From positions 7,170,014 to 7,234,013 of the forward strand of contig OU342638.1 in NCBI GenBank assembly GCA_910589415.1: a DNA stretch of 64,000 nucleotides, given 5' to 3'. Below are positions 33,776 to 44,845 of this stretch, piece by piece (position 1 is the first letter of the stretch; each line of letters starts with the position of its first letter). Below the pieces are notes generated by a model. It was not told the origin of the DNA and did not search any database. It saw only the letters and a list, made by a program, of their open reading frames with translations. Both the position numbers and the translations under genes were made by a program. Origin of the DNA: Malachius bipustulatus. Taxonomy: Eukaryota > Arthropoda > Insecta > Coleoptera > Melyridae.

Positions 33776-34177
33776 TGAAAGTTCAGTACGTATCAGACAC
33801 ACTCTAAATTATATTCACGGTCCGATCGAGTCTGGCCTACCAAGGGTACATAAAATTACGTCCCATCCTCAAGAGAATTAAGATCAAACAGGTGATCGAC
33901 AAATTTTACACGCGGGTAACAATTGAGCGAAACTCGATCGGATTAAAAATTAAAATAGCATATTGCATTAAAGGAAATATGATCTGCATAATTTAAGTAG
34001 AAATAAAGGAACCATTTCAGATCACTCACCAAACCAAAAACGTGTAGGATGTCTGAGGTATTTTACGTGAATTATTCACGACGCCATTCCGGTAAAAAAT
34101 GCAGGTGTTTTGCGGAAACGATCTTCTTTCCGCGAACTCCAAGAGAGAAAAGAAAATGAAATCTCAGGTATCGGTGG

Positions 34178-34246
34178 ACCGGATCGAGAAACTCGACAGT
34201 CGAGGTCGGCGAAACTCGAGAGTCGAGGTCGACGAAACTCGAGGCC
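34178..34246. repeat. 22-24 bp tandem repeat
   Basis: Three units of the form GAAACTCGA-N-AGTCGAGGTCG, each containing the dyad CTCGA/TCGAG. Confidence 0.7.
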
Positions 34247-34580
34247 TCCAGCCGGCCGTGTTTGCACTGAACTAAAAGCACCATCACTCCCTTATGCGAC
34301 GCGCGCAACGCAGTTGTCTCCGGGTCGCTGGCATTTAGCCAGTAAGTACAAAATGTACATTACATGCCCTCTTCCCGGTAGAAAAAAATTTTGAACGCAA
34401 GGGAGAAATTTTTTTGGCAGCTAACAATGGGGGGTGACATAAGAGACAAGTTTAGGCGTCGCAACTCGTGAGTGATGGATGATACCTGGACTAGAAATGG
34501 CATATATGACATCGGGGGTGGCGTGAACTATAAATGGCTCGGAACGTGATCATAAAAAATTCTGCGGAAATATAGCGATA

Positions 34581-35426
34581 TACAGTGTGACCCATTTGTT
34601 CTTGAAACACCCTGTAGAATCTTAATTGATGGTGCGATTTTGAAAAAAAATCTTTTAAACCATAGAGCTTGATAAACTATATTTTGGGAGCAAAAATCGT
34701 CTCATTCCTACAATATCCAGGGTCTACTAGATCAGTGTTTACTTGTAAAATCTCAAAAATTCATATTAGCGATTTTTTTAGAAAAAAACTGGGCACGCCA
34801 CGGGATTCACCAGCCCTCAAAACGGTACTGTACTAAATTTTATTGGAAATGTCAGAGTAAAAAAGATTTTGTAGTTATTTTAAAAATTCATAATAAGACT
34901 CCGAATTTTCATAAATTAATTTGAAAAAGGTCAAAAGCTATCATAAGTAAAAATTAAAATAAAAAAAAGTAAAAAAAAAATTAAAAAAAAAAATAAATAA
35001 ATAAAAAAATATAATTAAAAAATTAAAGTACCTACATTATCACCAACTAGACGTACAATTTCTATTTTGTCTCTCTTGACCTTTTCGAATAAATTAATGA
35101 AAATTCGGAGTTCTATTATGAATTTCTAAAATAACTGCAAGATCCTTATTACTCTGACATTTCCAATAAAATTTAGTACAGTACCGTTTTGAAGGCTGGT
35201 GAATCCAGTAGCGTGCACAGTTTTTTTCTAAAAAAATCGCTAATATGAATTTTTGAGATTTGACAAGTAAACACTGATCTAGTAGGCCCTGGATATTGTA
35301 GGAATGAGGCTTTTTGCTCCCAAAATACAGTTTATCAAGCTCTATGGTTTAAAAGAAATTTCTTTAAAATCGCACCATAAATTAAGATTCTACAGGGTGT
35401 TTCAAGAACAAATGGGTCACACTGTA
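34581..35426. mobile_element. Fold-back element with about 350-bp inverted arms
   Basis: The left end TACAGTGTGACCCATTTG is mirrored at the right end before a TATA run. The two arms (about 34581-34938 and 35070-35426) are reverse complements with scattered differences. They contain the internal CACCCTGTAG/CTACAGGGTG pair, and a very A-rich loop of about 130 bases lies between. TA flanks and CAGTGTG ends suggest a Tc1/mariner-type fold-back MITE. Confidence 0.85.
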
Positions 35427-35450
35427 TATATATATATATATATATATATA
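35422..35450. repeat. TA dinucleotide microsatellite
   Basis: About twelve TA units directly abut the right end of the fold-back element. Confidence 0.9.
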
Positions 35451-35781
35451 CTTGGCCAACTATCAAAGCGAGGACCAACTGTTCTACCCATCAAGTGAGG
35501 ACCACCAGAAGAAAGCATTCTACAGGCATAGTAAATGTTCTGATTGTTAAATTTTGAGATGGGCGATAGATGGCTGGAGAGTATACGCAGGGAAAACAGA
35601 ACAGAGCCAAGTTATAATTTTCATGTATATAGGAACATAGTGAGGACAGTTTGCGTGAATATCAAAGTGAGGTCGGTATATTTATTTATGCTCTCCGCAT
35701 TTAATGAGGTCCGTATATTACATGATTCGTAGAAAGTGAGACCCAGCACTGTTGCCAGATGCCAAGCATAGCGCTTTAGTA

Positions 35782-35855
35782 TGATACACTGAAACACAGT
35801 ATGACCTGCCGCAGCAGGTTGGCTCCGCATCGACAGAACCGTGATGTCACTTGTT
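35782..35855 (+). repeat. Long-distance inverted repeat, left copy
   Basis: About 74 bases (ATGATACACTGAAACAC... CAGAACCGTGATGTCACTTG). They recur in inverted orientation at 41451-41522 with scattered mismatches. Either the TIRs of a 5.7-kb composite or two independent copies of one repeat. Confidence 0.75.
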
Positions 35856-36001
35856 CTAAAAAATCATCTACGAATCTAATGTAAATAACGTCTGCTTTAT
35901 CGCAAAATACCCTGAGGTGGGTTACTATTTTGAATAAATCTATTTTTTCTTCAAACGTCAGTAAATCAGACATTACTCGACTCAGTAGCCGGTCTCAAAG
36001 T

Positions 36002-36075
36002 TTCACTTTTCCTCCGCCGGAGCTAAAGTGTTGCCAAGCAACACTTTACCTCCGCCGGAGCTAAAGTGGTGCCAC
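36002..36075. repeat. Duplicated 40-bp unit with CCGCCGG dyad
   Basis: CCTCCGCCGGAGCTAAAGTG occurs twice, 40 bases apart (about 36009 and 36049), each containing the dyad TCCGCCGGA. Between them is GTTGCCAAGCAAC, a further dyad. Confidence 0.8.
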
Positions 36076-36956
36076 AGCAACATCAACATACAAACACATA
36101 GCTACCTGTATTAAGAATCAACTATTGAAATTTTATTAATGTAGGCCCGTATATTCATCAATAAAATTCAACCTAAGATATGGAAACTCTCTAGTTTATT
36201 ATTATCTAATAAGGTTAAAAGGAATTTGGTATTAATCAAACATAATCTTTGGAAAATCTACACCGAAACGAAGTAATTCTGTGAAACGTCATAATTATAC
36301 CCGAAGCCGGACGGTCGACAGTCGGCTTCAGTCGAGTCGAGCTCGTGCTCGGCTCAGTCGGCTCAAACGTCAGAAAAAAAGTTGGGTTATTGCGAGGTAA
36401 ACAAAAATAATTATTATTCCGTATTGAAATTTGAATATTGAACACAAGGATAATAATTATAACCATATACCTAGGTACATAAAGGAATCCAACATCTTAT
36501 ATTTTTATTATTAGGTAGGTATTAGTGCACGCAGTTATAGGTACCTACCTACAATGACCTACATATTTAACATTCAACTTCTGACTGACTGGCATCATCA
36601 TTAACAGAAAATGAAAAAATTGACCAAGCAGGGTCTAGCAAGAGGTAGGTAGATGTTATCATTAATTTTATAACTTACTTACAAACTTTTATAACGTTTT
36701 TAATTTTGATTTTGCGATGATTAGTAGTTTAGTTACATAATTATTATTTTATTATTTTTCTTTAATAATTTCAATAATAATTTCTGGATGTTCACTGACG
36801 TTGATGACAGTATCAATTTGACAGCGCCGCGTTTCTATAGAAGCAGCCCATACTCCATACTCACCTACTTATACCAGTCCAAACCTTTTGAAAATTCGCT
36901 TTCCTTCAATAATTAAAAATGATGTTCTTGCTTAAATTTGCCCACGTTTGAAGAAA

Positions 36957-37096
36957 AAATAGTATATTTTATTTGGAGGAAAAGTGACTTTTCATGGCTT
37001 GCTCTCTATTATCAGCCTCACTTCGTTCGGCTGATAAACACGAGCGCGCCATGAAAAGTGTCACTTTCCCTCCGTATAAAATAATCTACTATTAAA
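36957..37096. repeat. 140-bp hairpin
   Basis: Arms of about 40-45 bases (GGAGGAAAAGTGACTTTTCA on the left and its near-complement on the right, flanked by TTTTATTT/ATAAAAT) enclose a second small hairpin, TATCAGCC/GGCTGATA. A small fold-back element or its remnant. Confidence 0.75.
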
Positions 37097-37309
37097 TACC
37101 TACTTAAGATAGAATAAACCTATTTGAAATAAATCTATTTAAAATGAAAATAACACAAACATAATCATCAGCGATAGTGCACAAGAGTGTCAAATCCAAA
37201 TCTTACAGTCTTTTTCTTTTGATATTCGTCTTTTGTTTTTCCTAATTTGTGAAATGCTTTTCCCATTTATCAAACGTCAGTGCGTGATGTTTCAATTGAA
37301 ACTCCAAAC

Positions 37310-37930
37310 CAGAAGTTTTAACTTTTGAGATACAAGGTGGTGAAGTTTATGAAAAATAAATAATTTTTTACATAATATCTGTAATACCGCTCTCTAGATA
37401 TATTATTCAAATTTCGTATACCGGTATTACGCTTCAAGAGGCATTTTTTCGTGTACCACATTTCATTTTATTTCTACTGGTGACGATCGTTTTTTTTTTA
37501 ATTTATTTTTTTCATCAAAGCATTTTTAACGATAATCTTGCGACCATGGAGAGAAATAGATTTTATTTTTTTAGGCGGAAAGCGTGCATCGATCTGAAAA
37601 AATCAAGTCATCAAATTTGCTTAGAAAGGAATGGGCATTTCAAAAATGAATCTATAAAAAAAAATCAGTGGCGTATGGCGTATGTACCATCAATGTTTAT
37701 CAATGTCTGCCAAATTATGCAGGTAAAATTCTGCACGAACGTCACTGCTGGAAATAAAATGAAATGGAGGACATGAAAAAATGCCTCTTGATGCATAATA
37801 CCTACCTGCATGTATACGAAATTTCATTGAAATATCTAGAGCGGTAGGTATTAAAGATATAAAAAAATTAATTATTTTTCATAAACTTTACCACTCTGTA
37901 TCTCAAAAGTTAAGACTTTTAAGCTACACG
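37310..37930. mobile_element. Fold-back element, about 190-bp arms
   Basis: The left arm (about 37318-37500), with ACTTTTGAGATACAAGGTGG, mirrors the right arm (about 37730-37922), with CCACTCTGTATCTCAAAAGT. Matching pieces include TATCTAGAG and the block around GAGGCATTTTTTC. Arms are imperfect. No gene lies in the loop. Confidence 0.7.
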
Positions 37931-38011
37931 TTCTCATGAAGTTTTTTTTTAAATTTACCAAAAAAAAAATACCCCCTTAAATATTAACATTTAATTAGGG
38001 AACACCGTATA

Positions 38012-38267
38012 TACAGGGTGTTCGGTAATGGGCCAGCCAAAATTAAATATCATGTATAAAATCGTGTTTTAAACATAAGAAAAGAATAACGTTTTTTTCA
38101 GATATCGGGCTTCGTTGGGAAATATTTCCAAAAAATGTAAAACTAAGGCAGCTCTGAAATTTAAAATAAATCATCCCGATCTGAAAAACGTTTTTCTTTT
38201 TTATGTTTCAAATACGATTTTATACATGACGTTTGGTCTGGACTGGCCCGTTACCGCACACCCTGTA
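38012..38267. mobile_element. CAGGGTG-ended MITE (256 bp)
   Basis: Starts TACAGGGTGTTCGGTAATGG and ends with the near-complement ...CCGTTACCGCACACCCTGTA. The whole element is roughly palindromic: AAAACGTTTTTC-type sequence occurs on both sides. TA flanks. Confidence 0.85.
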
Positions 38268-39364
38268 AATAATATTTATTTCTGGATAACATAATGGTCT
38301 TATATCTTTACTGAAATTTGACTTGTGTAACCATGCACGAGCGGGACTTGTCATTAATAAAATAAATAACAGAGTTAACTAGTTGTATTTCGTCTAATAA
38401 GTAATTATTACAGTGATAAATGGAAAAGGTGCACTTATGTAAATAACAATAATAAGGGAAAGTCCGTACATGGCGATACAATGGATAATTGCCAATACTA
38501 TGGACAATTTCCAATAACGGTGGAGACAAATGCAGGCCGCGGGGTAAAAATTAGAAAACCCCGATGCGTCAGACTGCTTAGAAATCTCATGGAACATGGA
38601 ATACTTCATAACTAGGGATACGGCTACGGTAACTTACTACTACACTACGGGACGGGTGGTTCGACTGGTCTTGGCTTGGGCCCTAGTCGGTGGGGCAGCG
38701 GCGTGAAGGTGTCTGGCACTACCGATCGATGAAATCAGGAGTGAATGAATACCAGCTGGTAGTGTCGCTAATATTTTTTTTATACTTGTCATATTCTCAA
38801 TAGCCAATGTCCTACTGTCTAATGTTTCAACCTTATACTATTAAATAAAATATCATAATAAATAAATATTTATTATATTGTCTAAGGTTTCAACAAACTG
38901 TTACTAGAAATTAATTGGAAATAAATATGGCGGAATTGGCGGGAGCAGCATTCTACTCTGTAGCATCTACACTGTACAATGAAAATTTATTAAATTAAAT
39001 TTAAATTATTTCTACTACATTAACTTGGATTATAATAGAAAAATAATCTATAAAAAAAATTGAGAGATAACTTCCAACTCGGGCTGAGTTTGTAGAAAAA
39101 ATCGTATCCATCAAGATAAATAAAACAAAATTTTTCGGGTTTTATTTTATTATTGAAATTAGGTACAATAATTTTCAGTTTTTATTTTTCTTACTATGTT
39201 GCTTAAAAATAATCAATAATTATTGTTTGGTAGAAGATTATTACATCCACTTTTAATTTGTTATGTTTTGTATTTATTTGTAAATTCTTTTCTTTTAGTA
39301 AGATACCTATTAAACTTCATTTACTATAAGTACTTCTAATTTATTAACTTTTTTTTGTAAAAGA

Positions 39365-39920
39365 TAACACTTTGATTTCTTATCTGATTATTTATCATTT
39401 TAATTTTTTAGTAAAATATTAAACTTAAATTTACTGTTTCTTATTTGTGTATTTATAATAAACTGTTTTGCTATACCTATGCTTGCTTTTATTCATCTGT
39501 TTATTGTACCTACGAATCCACTAACGAAGGACAGGACCATTTTCCAATTTTACGATACAAAAAAGAAAATTGGTATTTGAAATTGAAATATAAAATGGAA
39601 AATGGTCCTGTCCTTCGTTAGTGGATTCGTAGGTACAATAAACAAATAAATAAAAGCAAGCATAGGTATAGCAAAACAGTTTATTATAAATACACAAATA
39701 AGAAAGAGTAAATTTAAGTTTAATATTTTACTAAAACATTAAAATGATAAATAATCAGATAAGAAAATCCACTAACGAAGGACAGGACCATTTTCCATTT
39801 TATATTTCAATTTCAAATACCAATTTTCAAAAATTCCAAATCTATTTTACGTTTTAATTATTTTTTCCTAATCTTTTTTTTGGGAAAATATATAAGAACG
39901 TAAAATAGATTTGGAATTGT
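39365..39920. repeat. Nested palindromes (fold-back cluster)
   Basis: A near-perfect inverted repeat with arms of about 185 bases (39370-39556 and 39595-39775) around a 38-base spacer. A second inverted copy of the spacer-plus-inner-arm block, with CCACTAACGAAGGACAGGAC, occurs at 39768-39832. Directly after it is a third hairpin with 22-base arms (AATTCCAAATCTATTTTACG at 39835 and its complement ending near 39919). Confidence 0.85.
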
Positions 39921-40448
39921 TTGAGAAACTTAGGCTGCCATTTAATAAAAATCAAGATGGCGGCCTTAGACAAACGCCAGTCTCACAAACACAAAACAAA
40001 TGAAACTCAAATCAACGTATGGGTATTTATGTGTAATTCAACATCAACCCTACCAAATGTCAAATCTAAATGTCAAACCCCTCTGCGTAATCACGCTTGG
40101 TGCAATACTTTTTACGCATCCTGCATAGGTAAACAATGATTGGTTTGTTCATGCAGGCTGTTTTTTTTTTTAAATATTATTCAGTATTCTGTAGAATTAT
40201 ATTCTTATGGCAGTTTTACTTCATAAAAATCGAAACTCCCAATTATTATGAAAGTTTCAAAATGGGCCGTGTAAGTGTAATTTCAAAATTTCTTTAGCAT
40301 CTAATTTTTTCACATCTTTGAAAAATCTCATAAAAAAACTATGAAAAGAAAATATATTTTTATCTCAATAAAATCAATATTATTATTATTATTAACTATC
40401 GATTCATGGGTATAGGTATCGTATATGTGGTGGTGTGAGTCTTACAGC

Positions 40449-40656
40449 CAGTATTATAAAGGCTCATTAAGTTAACGGGAAGATTTCTGGAGCCGTTTCT
40501 AGAAAAAGTAGCCATTGGCCATAGGTGGAAAATATAGCAATTCAGTGACTCTTGGCATGAAAGGGATTACAAAAATGTTAATAAAAGTAATTTGACGTCG
40601 ATATTAGCGTTGTATCAGAAATGTTCCCGTTAGTTTAATGGGCCTTTAGAATACTG
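40449..40656. mobile_element. Small MITE with 33-bp TIRs
   Basis: CAGTATTATAAAGGCTCATT at the left is mirrored by ...GGGCCTTTAGAATACTG at the right; TIRs of about 33 bases differ at a few sites. Total 208 bases, no gene. A target duplication was not evident. Confidence 0.8.
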
Positions 40657-40759
40657 ATGGCTGCGCCAGAGTCTGGCATAAATTCAGTATTTGTAAAATA
40701 ATTAACTTTCGAGACAAATCCAAAATTTTCGAAAGTACGGAAAACACTCGATTTTAGTT

Positions 40760-41240
40760 TTAAATTGTCGTCACCTTTTTTCATACAACCCCCTCAACGG
40801 GGGTGATTACCCCCCTTAAACTTTCAAACAAGAAAGCAACTTGAACAGAAACCATGAAATTCTTGGATTTTGAAGGTCAATTTTCATAATTTCTTTGCAA
40901 AATGAAAATTTTAATTACAAAGGCTACATTACCTGCATGCATACTGATACGAACGAGAATCGTATATTATTAGCCTTATAAAATAATATATTTCCGTGAT
41001 AAATTTCATTTATCATACCTATCATGCAGGTTATAATGTAACCTTTGGTAGTAGATATTTAAATTTTACATCTAAAGCTCTCGCAAAAAAGTAATACAAA
41101 AATATAAATATTGCTGAATAGAGCATTTAATTACGTATCAAATGACATATCCACATATAAACCGACCCCGTTTAGGTATACATTTGAAAATTCCAGAGGG
41201 GAACTACCCCTTCTAAGGGGTGCAAGATTAATAGGAGGGG
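40760..41240. mobile_element. Fold-back element
   Basis: The inner arms AAAGGCTACATTACCTGCAT and its complement (about 40918-40940 and 41028-41052) are clear. Outer parts with runs of four to six C or G (near 40790-40815 and 41195-41222) also mirror each other loosely. Confidence 0.6.
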
Positions 41241-41450
41241 GCTGCAAAAAAAATTGAAAACAATAATAGAGGAGTTTTTGGATTTAGAGTCACATTTTAT
41301 AAAAATGATTAGCCCAAGTTGTATCTTATTTTTTGTCACTAATATGTAAAATATGTAAAATTTTCAGATTTTAATATTTTATGTTGCGGTATTCTGTGAT
41401 AAAGCAGATGGTACTTACACGGGATTAAATGGGCAGGACTGTTTTTTTGT

Positions 41451-41522
41451 AACAAGTAACGTCACGGTTCTGTCGAAGTGGAGCCAACCTGCGTCCGGAC
41501 ATACCGTGTTTCAGTGTATCGT
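41451..41522 (-). repeat. Long-distance inverted repeat, right copy
   Basis: Inverted partner of 35782-35855; shares GGTTCTGTCGA, GGAGCCAACCTGC and TTTCAGTGTATCGTG blocks. Confidence 0.75.
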
Positions 41523-41524
41523 GA

Positions 41525-42900
41525 CTCGTGACTATGAATATTACTTGAAAGATTACAAATAAATAGTAGGTACCTATGATGTAAGTCTACCTATTTTCTT
41601 CATTTCTCAATAGAATCTCTTTCAATTGGCAATATTATTTAAAGAAAATTTGGTTCCAAATGAAAAAAAGGCAGAAAAAGCCTCTTAAGGTTCCCTAAAA
41701 GGACCTTTGTTTTTATAAATTTCTTTTATCAGTCAAATATTTAATAATTGAGTTCCAGCTACCTACTTATCGCATCAACAAGCACGCGCAAATCTTCCTA
41801 GCCTTTACATCTTTCAATAGATAAGTTTCAGTATTATAAGTAAAAAATAGGTAGGTACCTACATACTTACACTTAAAATGTCTACAAAAATCTTACAATC
41901 ATGTACCTTTTGTTAGCTTTCAAATTGATTTTTTTTTCAGATACTGAAATGAAAGCCCGGCAATAATTGTACAGATCTAATAATGATATTTTTGACAGTT
42001 CAATTATTCGGCTTAACTTAATTTTAGTGAGTAATTTAGATGGATGTTCCGTGTGTATTTTAAGTTCCAGTTCATTATGTTTCACTTATACGTACCTAAA
42101 AGTCCAATTTTTTTTAATACTCATTTCATTACGTTACCTTAAGCCGTAAGTAGATACCCTAAACATACTAAATAATGAAAGGTTGACTTACATTTTGGAA
42201 TAGTTTTCTTCAAAATTTTTTATTTCATTGTAATTTTGTTGGGAATTAATATACGAAATTGACTACATTTAGATAGGTATGTTTATCTGTGCGTATTTAT
42301 TTAAAATTTTACTAGAGACGGTTTAAAGAATGTTTTATCTCGTGTCTAACTCATCGAAAGAGAGAACATATTAATTTATTACGCAAATAATTAAATGTAG
42401 ATAGGTAGGTAGGTACACATAAATTAATAAACCACCAATAAAAAATTGTAGGTACCTACTTATTCTACTTGGGTATTATGATTTTACGTTGCAACGCTTG
42501 ATAATAATTATTGTACCTACTAAAGAATTTAAAAAGTAAAGAAAACGCGTATAGGTAGATAGTAGAGGTAAGTATGCCTACCTATTAAAATAATGTACTT
42601 TTAATTGTTTCCAGTTATTCTATAAGTAGGTATTAATAATTGAAAAAAAGATTTCACATTTTGGCTTGATTTGAGCATAGTTCACGTTATGTTTTATAAT
42701 TTTTTCTGTGATTTAACAATAGTAATTTAAAAACAACTAAAATTATTTAAAAATAGTATGGTTAAAAAGTAAAAATGGTTCAAGGAATACAATATCATTA
42801 TAGTCATGAAACTGCTCGTCAAAAAACATCGTACTACTCTTCGTCAAAAAGCGAGAGAATAAGCTACCTATAGTTGTCTAGACCGCCGGGGGAAGCTCCG
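41525..42900. other. AT-rich stretch with TAGGTACC simple repeats
   Basis: No gene. Several short TAGG/ACCT-rich tracts, often as the palindrome TAGGTACCTA (about 41570, 41851, 42402-42415, 42452). Similar tracts occur near 25.3, 26.1 and 36.5 kb. Confidence 0.5.
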
Positions 42901-42989
42901 GAGGAACGATTCCTACGAACTCGAGAACGCCAAGGTCAAATATGGATTTATTGAATCCCAGCGATATACGTTATGATGGTTGTACGCAG

Positions 42990-43285
42990 AGCGATAAGTG
43001 AGGACCAGCTGCGTTGCCGAGTCTCCGGTCCTCACTTCTACTGTAGTCCGTTTAACGACTATACACGTATTCAGAATATACATCTTACCGGCACGCCACC
43101 CACGGTCCTCCTCTGAACTAAAATATACAAATTTTACCGTATCATTCATCAAGTGAGGTCCAGTCAATTATGTCTAATTTGCATTTTACAGGCCAGTAAG
43201 AGTCACTGTGGAAGATCTGAAGGCGTTTACAAAGTGGGGTCCGTATATTGGACCTCACTTTGTCGCGGACCTCACTTCAACCGTA
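42990..43285. repeat. Cluster of AAGTGAGGTCC motifs in both orientations
   Basis: AAGTGAGGACC, GGTCCTCACTT, AAGTGAGGTCC, AAGTGGGGTCCGTATAT and GGACCTCACTT lie within 300 bases. A related cluster is at about 35465-35745, with AAAGTGAGGTCGGTATAT and AATGAGGTCCGTATAT. Confidence 0.65.
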
Positions 43286-43357
43286 TTTTTTGTGTGGATG
43301 GAGCTCACAGTGATAGAAAGGAATATATATATATATATAAATATATATATATAAATA

Positions 43358-43710
43358 TATAAAATATTGATAATTATGTTGGGATAGCAGCCAATTAAAA
43401 ACGTTGGTTTTCTCTTTTTTCTTTTTAATTAACCCAAGCTTTCGAGCTTTTCTTTAGCTCTTCTTCAGGGGTAAGAAATTGAGTAAAAATTGAAGATGTT
43501 AAAAAGTTAATCATTTTCATGGACAAGTGTAGTGGATAAAAACATACAAATATGAATTAATAAACTAATAACTAATAACAAGAACTAATAACATAGGAAA
43601 GTTAATTCCAAAAAAGGGTTTAAAATAATTTAGAAGTTTTTTTACATTTGAATTACATATGAATAATTTTTATTTTGCTGCTATCCCAACATAATTATCA
43701 ATATTTTATA
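43358..43710. mobile_element. 353-bp TIR element carrying a hammerhead-like core
   Basis: 34-bp terminal inverted repeats (left 43358-43391, right 43677-43710) with core ATGTTGGGATAGCAGC. (TA)n tracts flank both sides. No open frame. About 82 bases from the left end lies the minus-strand hammerhead-like sequence. Another element with the same design is at 58862-59334. Confidence 0.75.
43440..43468 (-). ncRNA. Hammerhead-ribozyme-like motif
   Basis: Minus strand: CTGAAGA, one extra A, stem II GAGCT/AGCTC with a 7-base loop, then GAAAGCTT. The AGCT palindrome after GAA would be the one-pair stem III that closes by dimerisation in minimal hammerheads; the cleavage base would be T. Stem I is formed by TTACCC upstream and GGGTTAA downstream. 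The conserved core CUGANGA...GAAA is present. Activity is unproven. Confidence 0.5.
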
Positions 43711-43753
43711 ATTACCTACAGCCAAAACAAATCTAATATTTCTATATAAATAT

Positions 43754-43787
<34 letters not shown>

Positions 43788-44309
43788 GTATGTATTGCGG
43801 TCAGTTCGGGGACGAAAAAATTCATGCGGTGGTTCTTTTGAGGTACTTTGTGTTGTTTGAGGTCGGACCTCAAAGAGTAACCTAGTATAAACTGGTTACT
43901 TTGGGGTCTTTGTCCCCAAAGTTACCGCGAGATGTACGAAACTCTCGCGGAACACTTTGAGGACCATGACGTCATCGTCCTAATAGAATGTTCCAGAATG
44001 TCTAATGTCATACCTTACCTTATTCAATGGGTTCTAATCGACTCAAAATCTACATTGCGCATCGTTCTAGATCTGTAGCTATGGGAATAATGAATTAACT
44101 TTTATGACAGAACCGTCAATGATTTCGCAAAATAAAATTATGAAAAATGATAATACCGAGTTCGAGAATGCCCAATTTCATTAGAAGTGCGCCACGAACA
44201 CGCGTCGGTCTGCGTGGCCTAATTAAAATTAAAAAAGAAAGTCGCTTTCGTTTTTCAAATTTTCCGCCGGCGGCGCTTTTTTTTCAAGGTCGCACGCTAT
44301 CTATTCCAA
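43711..44309. other. TA-rich microsatellite followed by unassigned sequence
   Basis: (TA)n at about 43744-43788, then 500 bases with small dyads (ACTTTGGGG/CCCCAAAGT near 43900). No gene. Confidence 0.45.
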
Positions 44310-44845
44310 TCGCGGTTTTACGCTGGTGACTTTTCGGTTGATTTTTAAGTCATCGAATGAGCTAAGGAGTTGAATTAGGCTTTTTCAAACGCAATGTTGC
44401 CAATTTTCTTATTATCTGTGTGATCGCGTATACGATTATATCTTATAAACTAATTTGTATATTGCCACCGATTCAGATTACGGTTCTGTGCAGGGTGAAT
44501 TTTCTGTCCATTTGAAACCATTGAATGAGTTAAAAAGTGGAATTAGCCTGCGTCAAACGCTATTTTGCCGTTTTAGTATAATTTTTGTGATTGCATTTAC
44601 AGTTATTTCATATAAATTATTTTCAATATTTCCACCTATTCAGATTGCGGTTCTGCGCAGGATGAGAATTTGCGGTCGATTTGAAGTCATCGAATGTGAT
44701 AAATCATGGAATTTGACATTTACGATCGCGGTGTTGTCAATTTTCATGTTATGTTTGCGATCGCAATTACGATTCTGTCTAATTTCAATATGGCCACCAA
44801 TTCACACTACAAGATTATTGACAGAGTGAACTTTCGTATAAATAA
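44310..44845 (-). repeat. Inverted end of the satellite array
   Basis: Here the monomer reads in the opposite sense (GTCGATTTGAAGTCATCGAA, ACGATCGCGGTG). The switch to the main orientation is near 44845, next to AATAATATGAAAATTAACAA. This edge is also the most divergent. Confidence 0.8.

Larger units (their letters stand above)
33293..34370 (-). mobile_element. Candidate LTR upstream of the BEL/Pao gag
   Basis: On the minus strand this block would begin TGTAATGTACATTTTG (near 34370) and end CGTTTCCCTACA (33293), about 160 bases before the gag start. An AATAAA-like signal on the minus strand near 33440, and two internal minisatellites, are LTR-like. No primer-binding site or second copy was identified, so confidence is low. 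Confidence 0.3.

Noticed and set aside
33605..33881. Repetitive Arg/Lys or Leu-rich peptides
   Set aside because: By-products of the 18-bp minisatellite.
35621..35973. Small minus-strand frames near 35.6-36.0 kb
   Set aside because: No motif, overlap a repeat shared with 41.5 kb.
25287..42415. TAGG/ACCT tracts as telomeric repeats
   Set aside because: Tetranucleotide, short and scattered; the insect telomere unit is TTAGG.
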